A DNA stretch of 64,000 bases from Myxococcales bacterium (lineage in GTDB: Bacteria; Myxococcota_A; Polyangia; Polyangiales; Polyangiaceae): the NCBI GenBank assembly GCA_016712525.1, contig JADJQX010000007.1:2294001-2358000 (forward strand), written 5' to 3'. Positions 8,345 through 17,223 of this stretch are shown here, one piece after another. Every line of letters starts with the position of its first letter. Position 1 is the stretch's first letter. Under the pieces are notes generated by a model, which ran no database searches, was not told where the DNA came from, and worked only from the letters and a program-made list of their open reading frames with translations. The position numbers were made by a program, and so were the translations under genes.

Positions 8345-8953
8345 ATGTGGGTGCGAGGTGCCGCCATCCGTCCCGTGCCGCCGTACGCGGTGGTGAGCCG
8401 CGCCGTGCTCGACGCCGTCGAGAACGCGCTCGGCGCCGAGGGAGACGAGGCCGACCACGAGATCGAGACGTGGTTCGAGAAGTTCGAAGAGACGCAGCCG
8501 GCGGTCGCCGCGCACATCCACAAGGTGCTCTCGCGCCCGCTCGACGAGACGGCCCTCGCCCTCGGGTATTTCCTGTCGGTCGGTGTCTGGCTCGCGTTCG
8601 ATCGCGCCTTCCGCGGCAAGCTCGCCCCCGTCACCGAGGACGCCCTGAAGGCCGCCGAGGCCGCCCTCGCCCTCGAAGAAGAGCTCCGGTCCACGCACAC
8701 GGAGGAGCCGCTCGAGCTCGACGACGTGATGGCCATCGAGCAGCCCGCGATCTTGGCGTTTTTGCACGAGCACGTCGACGCCGCGCTCGACGCGGGCCTC
8801 GGCGCGAACGGGGTCTCGGGCCTCGAAGGCGGCGAGGTCGACGTGGACGACGTGCACCTCGTCTACCGCGCCGTCCTCCTCGAGACGCTCGCCCTCTCGC
8901 ACGCCGTCATCGCCCCCGACGGCGCTCTGCGCCCCGAAGAGCTCCTCGCCTGA
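8345..8953 (+). CDS. Hypothetical protein (202 aa)
   Basis: A soluble, mostly helical, acidic protein with no signal peptide, no membrane span and no motif I recognise. Notable stretches are ETWFEKFEETQPAVAAHIHK near residue 50 and IEQPAILAFLHEHVDAALD near 140. The ATG at 8345 has no clear ribosome site, so a downstream start is possible. The 80-base gap to the divergent lipoprotein gene at 8264 must hold both promoters. It is followed by a hairpin and then an oxidoreductase gene on the same strand, so no functional link can be argued. Confidence 0.65.
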   Translation: MWVRGAAIRPVPPYAVVSRAVLDAVENALGAEGDEADHEIETWFEKFEETQPAVAAHIHKVLSRPLDETALALGYFLSVGVWLAFDRAFRGKLAPVTEDALKAAEAALALEEELRSTHTEEPLELDDVMAIEQPAILAFLHEHVDAALDAGLGANGVSGLEGGEVDVDDVHLVYRAVLLETLALSHAVIAPDGALRPEELLA

Positions 8954-8960
8954 CACGAGG

Positions 8961-8979
8961 GCCCGCGCGCGTTGCGGGC
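8961..8979 (+). terminator. Possible terminator hairpin
   Basis: GCCCGC at 8961-8966 pairs with GCGGGC at 8974-8979 around a 7-base loop, 8 bases after the stop of the 202-residue gene. There is no T run after the stem, so this is a weak candidate. Confidence 0.35.
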
Positions 8980-9008
8980 GCCTTGCCGTCCTTGTACCGT
9001 CGCTCCGA

Positions 9009-10043
9009 ATGAAGACCGAGGCGATGGTGATCGAGGCCGTGGGGCTGCCCGAGGTGATCGTGAGGCGCGAGATCGAGCTTGGCCCCCCGGGCCCGGGTGA
9101 GGTGCTCGTGCGGGTGCGCGCCGTGGCGCTGAACCACCTCGACGTGTGGACCCGCAAGGGCCTCCCGCACCTGAAATACCAGTTCCCGCACCGCCTCGGC
9201 GCCGACGTGTCCGGGGAGGTGGTCGAGCTCGGGCCCGGGGCGAAGGGCCGCGTGGGCCAGAAGGTCGTGCTCGCGCCGGGCATCTCGTGCGGCGTGTGCG
9301 CGAAGTGCGCCGACGGCGACGACAACCTCTGCCGCGAGTACAAAATCCTCGGGGAGAGCACGCAGGGCGCCTACTCGCGCCACGTGGTCGTGCCCGATCG
9401 CAACCTCCTCCCCTTCCCCGAGCCGCTCACGTGGGAGGACGCGGCCGCCATCCCGCTCTGTTTTCTCACGGCGTGGCAGATGGTCACGCGCAAAGGGGAC
9501 GTGCGCCCGGGGCACACGGTCCTCGTGCAGGCCGCCGGCAGCGGCGTCTCGTCGGCGGCCATCCAGATCGCGAAGGTGATGGGCGCCACGGTCATCGCGG
9601 TCACCTCGTCCCCCGAGAAGGTCGATCGCGCGAAGGCCCTCGGCGCCGACGTGGTCATCGACACCTCCAAGGAGGACATGGTGCTCCGCGTCCGCGAGCT
9701 CACGAAACGTCGCGGGGTCGACGTGGTCATCGAGCACGTGGGCGGCGAGGTGCTCGAGAAGAGCGTGCTCGTCACGGCCTGGGGCGGCAAAGTCGTCACC
9801 TGCGGCGCGACCGCGGGCTTCTTCCCCAAGATCGACCTCCGCCAGATCTTCTTTCGCCAGGTCGAGCTGCTCGGCTCCACCATGGGGCGGCGCAAAGACC
9901 TCTTCGACGTGCTCGAGCTCGTCGGTCAGGGGCGCCTCCGCCCGGTGGTCGACCGGGTGATGCCCCTCTGGGACGCCCCCGAGGCGCACCGTGTGCTCGA
10001 AGAGCGAAAAGCCTTCGGCAAGGTGGTGCTCTCGGTCGACTAG
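9009..10043 (+). CDS. Zinc-containing alcohol dehydrogenase/quinone oxidoreductase family (MDR) protein (344 aa)
   Basis: An NAD(P)H-dependent medium-chain dehydrogenase/reductase, predicted cytoplasmic. Residues 1-130 are the GroES-like domain with NHLDVW at 42-47 and the structural-zinc Cys set C94, C97, C100 and C108. Residues about 150-290 are the nucleotide-binding Rossmann domain, with VLVQAAGSGVSSAAIQIAKV near 170-190 in place of the classic GxGxxG. The position that carries the catalytic-zinc Cys in true alcohol dehydrogenases is not Cys here, so a quinone or enoyl reductase type of activity is more likely than alcohol oxidation. Length is typical. Substrate cannot be told; the neighbours give no clue. 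Confidence 0.88.
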   Translation: MKTEAMVIEAVGLPEVIVRREIELGPPGPGEVLVRVRAVALNHLDVWTRKGLPHLKYQFPHRLGADVSGEVVELGPGAKGRVGQKVVLAPGISCGVCAKCADGDDNLCREYKILGESTQGAYSRHVVVPDRNLLPFPEPLTWEDAAAIPLCFLTAWQMVTRKGDVRPGHTVLVQAAGSGVSSAAIQIAKVMGATVIAVTSSPEKVDRAKALGADVVIDTSKEDMVLRVRELTKRRGVDVVIEHVGGEVLEKSVLVTAWGGKVVTCGATAGFFPKIDLRQIFFRQVELLGSTMGRRKDLFDVLELVGQGRLRPVVDRVMPLWDAPEAHRVLEERKAFGKVVLSVD

Positions 10044-10091
10044 TCGGCGATCCGGCATTCCTTTCGGGTACTTACGCCCACGGGCTGCCCG

Positions 10092-10110
10092 GCCGAGCTC
10101 GAGGCTCGGC
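10092..10110 (+). terminator. Possible terminator hairpin after the MDR gene
   Basis: GCCGAGC at 10092-10098 and GCTCGGC at 10104-10110 form a perfect 7-bp stem with a 5-base loop. It is not followed by a T run. It lies in the 130-base gap between the oxidoreductase and the small membrane protein genes. Confidence 0.4.
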
Positions 10111-10173
10111 GTGTCGAAAAACGCGCCCGGTCCTTGTGAGCCAGGCCGGGATTCTGCTACGAGCCATAGGGCC

Positions 10174-10338
10174 ATGCAGCGCGGAACCGTCTTCCTCTTC
10201 CTGGGAATCTTCTCGATCTTGGCGGGCGTGCTCGCCCTCAAGCTCACCGACCGGAACGTGTTCTGGGCGCTCATCGCCCTCGGAGCCGCCATCGGCTCGC
10301 ACGGCGGGATCTCGATCTCGCAGCGGGCCCGGGGCTGA
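10174..10338 (+). CDS. Small two-span membrane protein (54 aa)
   Basis: The sequence begins MQRGTVFLFLGIFSILAGVL and has a second hydrophobic stretch VFWALIALGAAIG, so it should cross the inner membrane twice, ending in a short polar tail. It is followed after one base by a second tiny membrane protein of similar design, and the two probably form an operon. No family recognised. The reading is supported by the clean hydrophobic pattern and by coupling to the next gene. Confidence 0.6.
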   Translation: MQRGTVFLFLGIFSILAGVLALKLTDRNVFWALIALGAAIGSHGGISISQRARG

Positions 10339-10339
10339 C

Positions 10340-10519
10340 GTGAAGCCGGGGGTCGGGCATATCCTGGTCGGCGTCGCGCTGCTCGCCGCGGGCATCGGCA
10401 TCACGATGGCCTCCGAGCGCACCGTCTGGTACGGCGCCATGGTCGTGGGCGTGTACTACATCGGCCGGGGCGTCTACACGATGCTCAAGGCCGCCCCCAC
10501 GCCCCCACCCGAGGGCTGA
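10340..10519 (+). CDS. Small two-span membrane protein (59 aa)
   Basis: Starts with GTG one base after the stop of the 54-residue gene. Two hydrophobic segments are seen: GHILVGVALLAAGIGITMA (residues 6-24) and WYGAMVVGVYYIGRGVYTML (30-49), followed by a Pro-rich tail. The length, spacing and topology parallel those of the upstream gene, suggesting a pair that acts together in the membrane. No recognised family. A good terminator hairpin follows. Confidence 0.6.
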   Translation: MKPGVGHILVGVALLAAGIGITMASERTVWYGAMVVGVYYIGRGVYTMLKAAPTPPPEG

Positions 10520-10541
10520 CCGCTCACCTTCCTGTCCCCGT

Positions 10542-10565
10542 CGAGCCCTCCGCCGCGAGGGCTCG
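10542..10565 (+). terminator. Intrinsic terminator after the two small membrane genes
   Basis: A 9-bp perfect stem (CGAGCCCTC with GAGGGCTCG) around a 6-base loop, followed by TTCGTTTCG. It sits 22 bases after the stop at 10519 and before the MoxR operon, separating the two transcription units. Confidence 0.6.
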
Positions 10566-10671
10566 TTCGTTTCGAAAGGGTCCGTGACGAAATGTGCTCG
10601 AGCCCGGGAATGGTCCGGTTCCGTCCTCGGTCTACGCGGGCGCGCACGCGTGTGATAGTGGGCAAAAACCA

Positions 10672-11655
<984 letters not shown>

Positions 11656-11677
11656 GCTCCCGAACGAGCACGTCCCC

Positions 11678-12616
11678 ATGATCCCGAAAGAGCTGCTCGC
11701 CGCGCTACGCACCATCGAGATCCAGACGGCGCGACTCGCCAACGAGCAGCTCTCGGGCACCTACGCCTCGAGCTTCAAAGGACAGGGCCTCGCCTTCCGC
11801 GAGGTGCGCCCCTACCAAGCGGGGGACGACGTCCGCACGATCGACTGGAACGTGTCGGCGCGCATGAACGAGGCCTTCGTGAAGGTCTTCGTCGAAGAGC
11901 GCGAGATGACCGTCATGATCGCGGTCGACCTCTCGGAGAGCCAGCGCTTCGGCACGCGGCGGGCGGAGAAATCCCATGTGGCCTCCGAGGTCGCGGCGCT
12001 GCTCGCGTTCAGCGCGATCCGGAACAACGACCGCGTCGGCCTCGTCCTCGGGACGAACCGGCTCGAGCGCGTCGTGCCCCCGAAGAAGGGCGAAAAACAC
12101 GTCATGCGCGTCGTCCGCGAGATCTTGGGGTTCTCCCCCACCCTCCGCGAGCCCGCGAAGCGCGACGAGACGAAGGGGAAGAAGAAGAAGCCCGAGCTCG
12201 GCGCCGCCACCGACCTCAAGGGCCTCCTCGAGGGGCTCACGCTCGTGTCCCGCAGGCGCAGCATCGCGTTCGTGGTGAGCGATTTCTTGGCCGAAGGGTA
12301 CGAGCGCGCGCTCGCCCTCGCCGCCGCCAAACACGACGTGGTCCCCGTCGTGCTCCGAGACGCACGCGACGAGGAGCTCCCGGACGTGGGGCTCGCGACC
12401 TTCCAAGACCTCGAGACGGGAGAGTCCGTGCTCGTCGACACGAGCGCTCCCGAGGTGCGTGCGTACTACAAGAAAGCCGGCCAGGCCCTCCGCGCCTCGC
12501 GCACGGCGCTCTTCCGCAAGCTCGGCCTCGACGCGGTCGAGATCGACACGGGCGGCTCGTTCGTGCGCCCCCTGCGCGACCTCTTCGCGCGAAGGGCGCG
12601 GAGGATGAGCCGATGA
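11678..12616 (+). CDS. DUF58 domain protein (312 aa)
   Basis: A cytoplasmic member of the DUF58 family, vWA-like proteins found next to MoxR ATPases. The signature YQAGDDVRTIDWNVSAR is at 46-62, and a MIDAS-like VDLSES at 83-88 could bind a divalent metal. The protein is soluble, with no membrane span. In known MoxR systems the DUF58 protein is the direct partner of the ATPase. Its stop overlaps the next ATG (ATGA at 12613), so the two are translationally coupled. Confidence 0.9.
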   Translation: MIPKELLAALRTIEIQTARLANEQLSGTYASSFKGQGLAFREVRPYQAGDDVRTIDWNVSARMNEAFVKVFVEEREMTVMIAVDLSESQRFGTRRAEKSHVASEVAALLAFSAIRNNDRVGLVLGTNRLERVVPPKKGEKHVMRVVREILGFSPTLREPAKRDETKGKKKKPELGAATDLKGLLEGLTLVSRRRSIAFVVSDFLAEGYERALALAAAKHDVVPVVLRDARDEELPDVGLATFQDLETGESVLVDTSAPEVRAYYKKAGQALRASRTALFRKLGLDAVEIDTGGSFVRPLRDLFARRARRMSR

Positions 12617-13926
12617 GGCGCGTAGGCTCTTCGGTGGTGGTGGCGGTCGCGGTCGCGGGGGCCGCCTCGTTCTTTTCTCTGACGTCCCTCGCGGCGGACG
12701 CGGGCCCGACCGACGCCGGCGCGCTCGTCGACGCCGCGGTCCCCTCGACGCTCGCGCAGGCCGCCGACGCCGGTGTGCCCGAGAGCATCCACGGGTGTGT
12801 CCCGAGCCTCGCGAAGGGGGCGGCACGGCCCGTCGTCTCCGAGGACTTTCCCCGCCACGGCGTCTCCGGGTGGGTCGCGACGCTCACCCTCACGATCCGT
12901 CATGGGAAGGGCGAGCACGTGCTCCCCACGGGCATGGCGATCCAGCGCGGGAGCGACGCCGAGAAGGAGCTCCAGAAGGCTGGCTTCGCGTTCCCGGAGC
13001 AAGACGGCGGCACCGGCGCGACCACCGTCACCGTGCTCCCGGAGGACAAGGACCACCCGGAGATCGTGACGACCGCGCTCGAGATGCCCGTGCTGCTCTT
13101 GCCGGAGAAACCCGGTCGGAGCGTGCTCACGCTCCCTCCCCTCCCCGTCGCGGTCGCGCGCGCGAACGGCGAGGTGTCGACCGTCTGCACGCACCTCCAC
13201 ACCATCACGGTCGACGATCCCATCTCGGAGGTCCCCGACCCCGAGCCTCGACCGAACCCTCCGCCGCGGCCCCAACGCGAAGAGTGGCGCGAGGCGAAGA
13301 TCGCCGCGATCGTGCTCGCGCTCGCTGCCGTGCTGGGGGCGATCTTCGGTTGGGCGCTCCACGTCTGGAGGAAACGCCCGAAGCCGGTGCCGCCGCCACC
13401 GCCACCGCGCCCGGCATGGGAGGTCGCGCTCGAGAAGCTCGGTGCCGTTCGGAGAGCCGGGTACCTCGACGAGGGCCGCGCCGACGAGCACTGCGACCGC
13501 GTGAGCGACGCGCTACGCGAGTACGTGGGCAAGACCCTCGGCTTCGACGGTCTCGAGCGTACGACCGACGAGATCGCCCGAGAGCTCGGCCGCAGCGGCC
13601 TGCCGGACGCCGAAAAAGCAAAGGTTCTCGGGGTGTTGCGAGAGTGTGACCTGGTGAAGTTCGCCAAGTTCGTGCCCGACGGCCCGACGTGCCTCGGCTT
13701 CCTCGACACGGCCGAAGCGCACGTGAAGCGCACGATGCCGAGACCAGGCTCGAGACCCGAAAGAGCGGCTCTCGCTGGCGGCGCCGAGGCCGACGACCCG
13801 CCCCGCGATGCCGTGGGAGAAGAGCCCGCTGACGCCCCTCGTGCGAGCGCGACCTCCGACGAGCCACGCGCCGCGACCACGGACGAGCCCAGCGCCACGC
13901 CCCCCGACGAGGAGCCCCCGCGATGA
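12613..13926 (+). CDS. DUF4381-like membrane protein of the MoxR/Bat operon (437 aa)
   Basis: A signal peptide (VVVAVAVAGAASFFSLTSLA) is followed by a periplasmic domain with beta-rich pattern to about residue 220, a single membrane segment near 231-252, and a cytoplasmic helical part near 270-375 (REYVGKTLGFDGLERTTDEI, LRECDLVKFAKF) typical of DUF4381 and BatD tails. The last 60 residues are low-complexity Ala/Pro/Asp. Such proteins lie between DUF58 and the vWA genes in many MoxR operons. Overlaps both neighbours by 4 bases. Role inferred only from context: membrane partner of the vWA proteins. Confidence 0.8.
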   Translation: MRRVGSSVVVAVAVAGAASFFSLTSLAADAGPTDAGALVDAAVPSTLAQAADAGVPESIHGCVPSLAKGAARPVVSEDFPRHGVSGWVATLTLTIRHGKGEHVLPTGMAIQRGSDAEKELQKAGFAFPEQDGGTGATTVTVLPEDKDHPEIVTTALEMPVLLLPEKPGRSVLTLPPLPVAVARANGEVSTVCTHLHTITVDDPISEVPDPEPRPNPPPRPQREEWREAKIAAIVLALAAVLGAIFGWALHVWRKRPKPVPPPPPPRPAWEVALEKLGAVRRAGYLDEGRADEHCDRVSDALREYVGKTLGFDGLERTTDEIARELGRSGLPDAEKAKVLGVLRECDLVKFAKFVPDGPTCLGFLDTAEAHVKRTMPRPGSRPERAALAGGAEADDPPRDAVGEEPADAPRASATSDEPRAATTDEPSATPPDEEPPR

Positions 13927-15074
13927 GCCGCCTACGTCGCACGGCCCTCGTGATGGTCGCCACGCTGCTCGTCACGGGGCTCGCCCTCGCGGCTCCCCTC
14001 GCGATGCGAGGCCGCGCGTGGCTGTCCGTGGTGTGGGAGCACCCGTGGCTCGGGCTCCTCGCCTTGGGGGTGCCGTTCGTCGTCTACATGACGACGGTGG
14101 GCGCCGACGCACGCACGCCGCGGCTCCACGTGCCCACCGTCGCCGCGCTCGCGACCGGACCTCGGGGCCGCCGCGCGGCGTTCCGCGATCTGCCTGGCAT
14201 CGTGCGGGGCGCGGCGCTCCTCCTCGGCATCGTCGCGCTCATGCGTCCGCAGAACGTGCTCCGCGGCGAGAACGCCGAAGAGAGCGGCATCGACATCGTG
14301 CTCGTGCTCGACCTCTCCGGCTCGATGCGGGCGCTCATGGATCAGGGCGAGGCGAACAACGTCCCCGACACGACGACCGACCGCCCCGTCCCCAAGCGGC
14401 AGACCCGCCTCGAGACGGCGAAGGACGTCATCTTGGACTTCGTCTCGCGCCGTAAGACCGACCGCATCGGCGTCGTCGTGTTCGGGAGGAGCGCGTACAT
14501 TCTCTCCCCGCCCACGCTCGACAAGACGCTGCTCGCGGGCCTCGTGTCGAAGATGGAGCTCGATCTCATCGACGGCAACGGCACCGCCATCGGGGACGCG
14601 GTGGGCACGGCGGTCGCGCGGCTCCGCCGATCGACGGCGCGCTCGAAGGCCATCATCCTCCTCACCGACGGCGACTCGAACGCCGGCTCCGTCGCGCCCG
14701 AGTACGCGGCGCACCTCGCGCAATCGCAGGGCGTGAAGGTGTACACGGTGCAGATCGGCGACGGGGACGAGGTCGACGTGCAAGACGGCGTCGACCTCTT
14801 CGGACAGCCGCATTTCGTCCGGACTCACTTCCCCGTGAACCCCGCGCTGCTCCGCAAGATCGCGAAGGACACGGGCGGCGAGTCGTACGTCGCGACCGAC
14901 AAGAAGAGCCTCGCGGTGAGCATGCACACGATCCTCGACACCCTCGAGAAGACGCGCTTCGAGGCGGCCGCGGCCACCATGGAGGACCTCTTCCCGCTCG
15001 TGCTCCTGCCGGCCGTGCTGCTCGTCGTGCTCGAGGCCCTGCTCCGAATCTGGCTCGTGCGGAGGTTCCCGTGA
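13923..15074 (+). CDS. batA: BatA-like vWA-domain membrane protein (383 aa)
   Basis: Hydrophobic segments near residues 8-28, 40-60 and 90-110 and a C-terminal span near 356-380 anchor a vWA domain (about 125-320). The MIDAS motif DLSGSM (131-136), followed by a Thr in the third MIDAS loop and a DG in LLTDGDS, shows an intact metal site. BatA/BatB were first described in the Bacteroides aerotolerance operon. Here two vWA genes follow each other, as in BatA-BatB. The gene overlaps its neighbours at both ends (ATGA and GTGA). Assignment of A versus B is by order only. Confidence 0.88.
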   Translation: MSRLRRTALVMVATLLVTGLALAAPLAMRGRAWLSVVWEHPWLGLLALGVPFVVYMTTVGADARTPRLHVPTVAALATGPRGRRAAFRDLPGIVRGAALLLGIVALMRPQNVLRGENAEESGIDIVLVLDLSGSMRALMDQGEANNVPDTTTDRPVPKRQTRLETAKDVILDFVSRRKTDRIGVVVFGRSAYILSPPTLDKTLLAGLVSKMELDLIDGNGTAIGDAVGTAVARLRRSTARSKAIILLTDGDSNAGSVAPEYAAHLAQSQGVKVYTVQIGDGDEVDVQDGVDLFGQPHFVRTHFPVNPALLRKIAKDTGGESYVATDKKSLAVSMHTILDTLEKTRFEAAAATMEDLFPLVLLPAVLLVVLEALLRIWLVRRFP

Positions 15075-16216
15075 AGTTCGCCTACGACTTCTTCGGCCCG
15101 AGCATCTACACCCTGTTCGCGGCGCTCGGTGTGCTGCTCGTCGCGAGCCTCACCGTCGCGCTCGTGCGCGCCACGGTGCTGCGCCACAAGGACGTCGCTC
15201 GGTTCGGAGAGCCCTCGCTCGTGCGCAAGCTCCGCTCGTTCGACGCCGACTCCCGAAGGACCGTGAAGGGCGTGCTGCTCGTCCTCGGGATCGTGTCGGC
15301 GCTCTTTGCGCTCGCCCGCCCTCGCTTCGGGCGCGGGGTGAAGCACGTCCCGGCCACGAACCTCGACGTGGTCGTCGTGCTCGACTACTCGAAGAGCATG
15401 TACGCGCGGGACGTGGTCCCGAGCCGCACGGCGCGCGCGAAGGCCGAGGTCGCCCGGCTCGTCCGCGACCTCCGCGGAGCACGCTTCGGCGCCGTGGCCT
15501 TCGCGGGCGAGCCCATGAGCTTCCCGATGACGAGCGACGGCGCGGCGATCGCCCAATTTTTCCAGGGGCTCGAGCCGAACGACATGCCCGTCGGCGGCAC
15601 CGCCACGGCCCGCGCCCTCGAGCGTGCGAGGGATCTGCTCGCCCGCGATCCGAAGTCGAAAGAGCACGTGCGCATCGTGGTGCTCGTCACCGACGGCGAG
15701 GACACCGAGGGGGATCCGACGCGCGTGGCCGAGGCGATGGCGCAAGAGGGCACCCGCGTCGACGTGATCCAGATCGGCTCTCGTGCCCCCGAGCCCATCC
15801 CCGAGGTGGGCCCCGACGGCCGGGTCGTGGGGATCCGGCAAGGCGACGACGGCAAGCCACTCTTGACCCAGCTCACGCCCGAGGCCGAGACCCAGCTCTC
15901 GAAGATCGCCGAGATCACCAAGGGCCGCCTGGTGACGCCCGGCAAGGGGGAGACGGGCATCGAGGACGAGGCGAGAGATCTCCGCCGCCTCATGAGCCAA
16001 GAGCTCTCGGAGCGCGTCGAGACCGTGTTCGCGGAGGAGTACGCGTGGCCACTCGGGCTCGCCCTCGTGCTGCTCGCGATCGAGGCCCTGCTCCCCGACG
16101 CGCCCGCGAAGGTGCCGCTCGTCCCGCTCCCCGTTCGCGCGGTCGCGCACAAACCCCGAGGGCGAAAGCGCGCGCGCGCCGCCGCGGACGATGACCGTGA
16201 GAGGAGGCCCGCGTGA
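15071..16216 (+). CDS. batB: BatB-like vWA-domain membrane protein (381 aa)
   Basis: GTG start overlapping the previous TGA. Two N-terminal spans (about 13-35 and 70-90), a vWA domain with MIDAS VVVLDYSKSM at 101-110 and VLVTDGEDTEG further on, and a C-terminal span (WPLGLALVLLAIEALL) followed by a basic tail. The architecture is that of BatA, with the vWA domain held on the periplasmic side between membrane segments. The motif is DxSxS-complete. It probably pairs with BatA to form a membrane scaffold acted on by MoxR. Overlaps the next GTG by 4 bases. Confidence 0.88.
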   Translation: MKFAYDFFGPSIYTLFAALGVLLVASLTVALVRATVLRHKDVARFGEPSLVRKLRSFDADSRRTVKGVLLVLGIVSALFALARPRFGRGVKHVPATNLDVVVVLDYSKSMYARDVVPSRTARAKAEVARLVRDLRGARFGAVAFAGEPMSFPMTSDGAAIAQFFQGLEPNDMPVGGTATARALERARDLLARDPKSKEHVRIVVLVTDGEDTEGDPTRVAEAMAQEGTRVDVIQIGSRAPEPIPEVGPDGRVVGIRQGDDGKPLLTQLTPEAETQLSKIAEITKGRLVTPGKGETGIEDEARDLRRLMSQELSERVETVFAEEYAWPLGLALVLLAIEALLPDAPAKVPLVPLPVRAVAHKPRGRKRARAAADDDRERRPA

Positions 16217-17223
16217 GCTCAGGGCCGCGTAAGACCCGAATACTGCTCGGTTTTTGGATCGCTGCCGTGACCTTCGGTGCCCAGGCGGCGTGCGGCTGGG
16301 ACCCGTCGCGTCCGTTCGAGCGCGAGTCGCCCGTCGTGAACCGGGCGCTCGCCGAGCTCGACGCCGAAGCGGGCGCGCAGCCGGCCGCGGACCTCCTCGA
16401 AGGCTACTTGTCGACCGGGGCGTGCGCCGAGAGCAACATCGGCACGCCGAAGTCGCTCGGAGAGAAGCCCGTCGCCGCCTTCGACCTCGGCATCGCGCTC
16501 TTTCGTGTCGGCGAGGCCTACGGCGCGCGCTTCGGGGACGAGGAGCAGAAGAAGCCCGAGACGCAGGCGCCCGGAAATGACGGGCAACGGGCGAGCCACA
16601 TCGAGTGCGCGCTCCGGATCGCGAGGGCCGTGGCCGACGACCCGACCCAGGCCGTCGAGCTCCGTGCGCGCGCGCGGTACCTCGAGGGGAACCTGCTCTT
16701 CTTGGACGCCAAGTACAAGGAGGCCGTCGCCGCCTACGACAAGGCCCTCGTGCTCGGGCCCGGCATCCCGGAGGCGGGCATCGATGGCAAGGCAGGCGTG
16801 AGGTACGGAGATCCCGTCGGGCTCGACGCGGCCTGGAACCGCGCGGTCGCGCTCCGCCGCATCGAGGACAAGAAGGACGCGGGCGACGACTCCGGCAGCG
16901 ACTCGGGCGGCGACGGAGGCGGCGACGGCGGCGGCGACTCGGGAAAAAACGACGGCGGCGGCGATGGCGGCGGCGACTCGGGAAAAAACGACTCGAACGA
17001 CGCCGGAAAAGACTCGGGCGACGGCAAGGACGCGGGCAAGGACGCGGAATCGCCTCCCCCTCCGCCGAAGCCCCAAGACGACGGAGGCGCACCTCCTCCC
17101 CCTTCCGAGCGCAGCCAAGACGAGCGCTTGCTCGACCAGCTCGAGAACGCCCCGACCGTCCAGCGCGAGGCCGCCAAGCGGCAGAAACACCGGGGGACGG
17201 TGCGCGGCTCGGAGGACAAGTGA
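16213..17223 (+). CDS. batC: BatC-like TPR protein with low-complexity linker (336 aa)
   Basis: A signal-like N-terminus (ILLGFWIAAVTFGAQAAC; Cys near 27 gives a possible lipid anchor). TPR helices around 150-215 (KYKEAVAAYDKALVLGPG), then a Gly/Asp/Ser/Lys-rich linker of about 75 residues with a duplicated DGGGDSGKND block, and a short conserved C-terminal helix (RLLDQLENAPTVQREAAKRQ) like that at the end of BatC proteins. BatC is a periplasmic TPR protein in the Bat operon. GTG start overlaps the preceding stop, and its own stop overlaps the GTG of the BatD gene. Confidence 0.8.
   Translation: MSSGPRKTRILLGFWIAAVTFGAQAACGWDPSRPFERESPVVNRALAELDAEAGAQPAADLLEGYLSTGACAESNIGTPKSLGEKPVAAFDLGIALFRVGEAYGARFGDEEQKKPETQAPGNDGQRASHIECALRIARAVADDPTQAVELRARARYLEGNLLFLDAKYKEAVAAYDKALVLGPGIPEAGIDGKAGVRYGDPVGLDAAWNRAVALRRIEDKKDAGDDSGSDSGGDGGGDGGGDSGKNDGGGDGGGDSGKNDSNDAGKDSGDGKDAGKDAESPPPPPKPQDDGGAPPPPSERSQDERLLDQLENAPTVQREAAKRQKHRGTVRGSEDK
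16900..17050 (+). repeat. Gly/Asp-codon low-complexity repeat inside the BatC-like gene
   Basis: GGC-GAC and GGC-GGC codons repeat in runs, with a block encoding GGGDSGKND present twice (from about 16930 and 16966). Each copy carries an A6 run from the Lys-Asn codons, which makes this stretch prone to slippage. Confidence 0.75.
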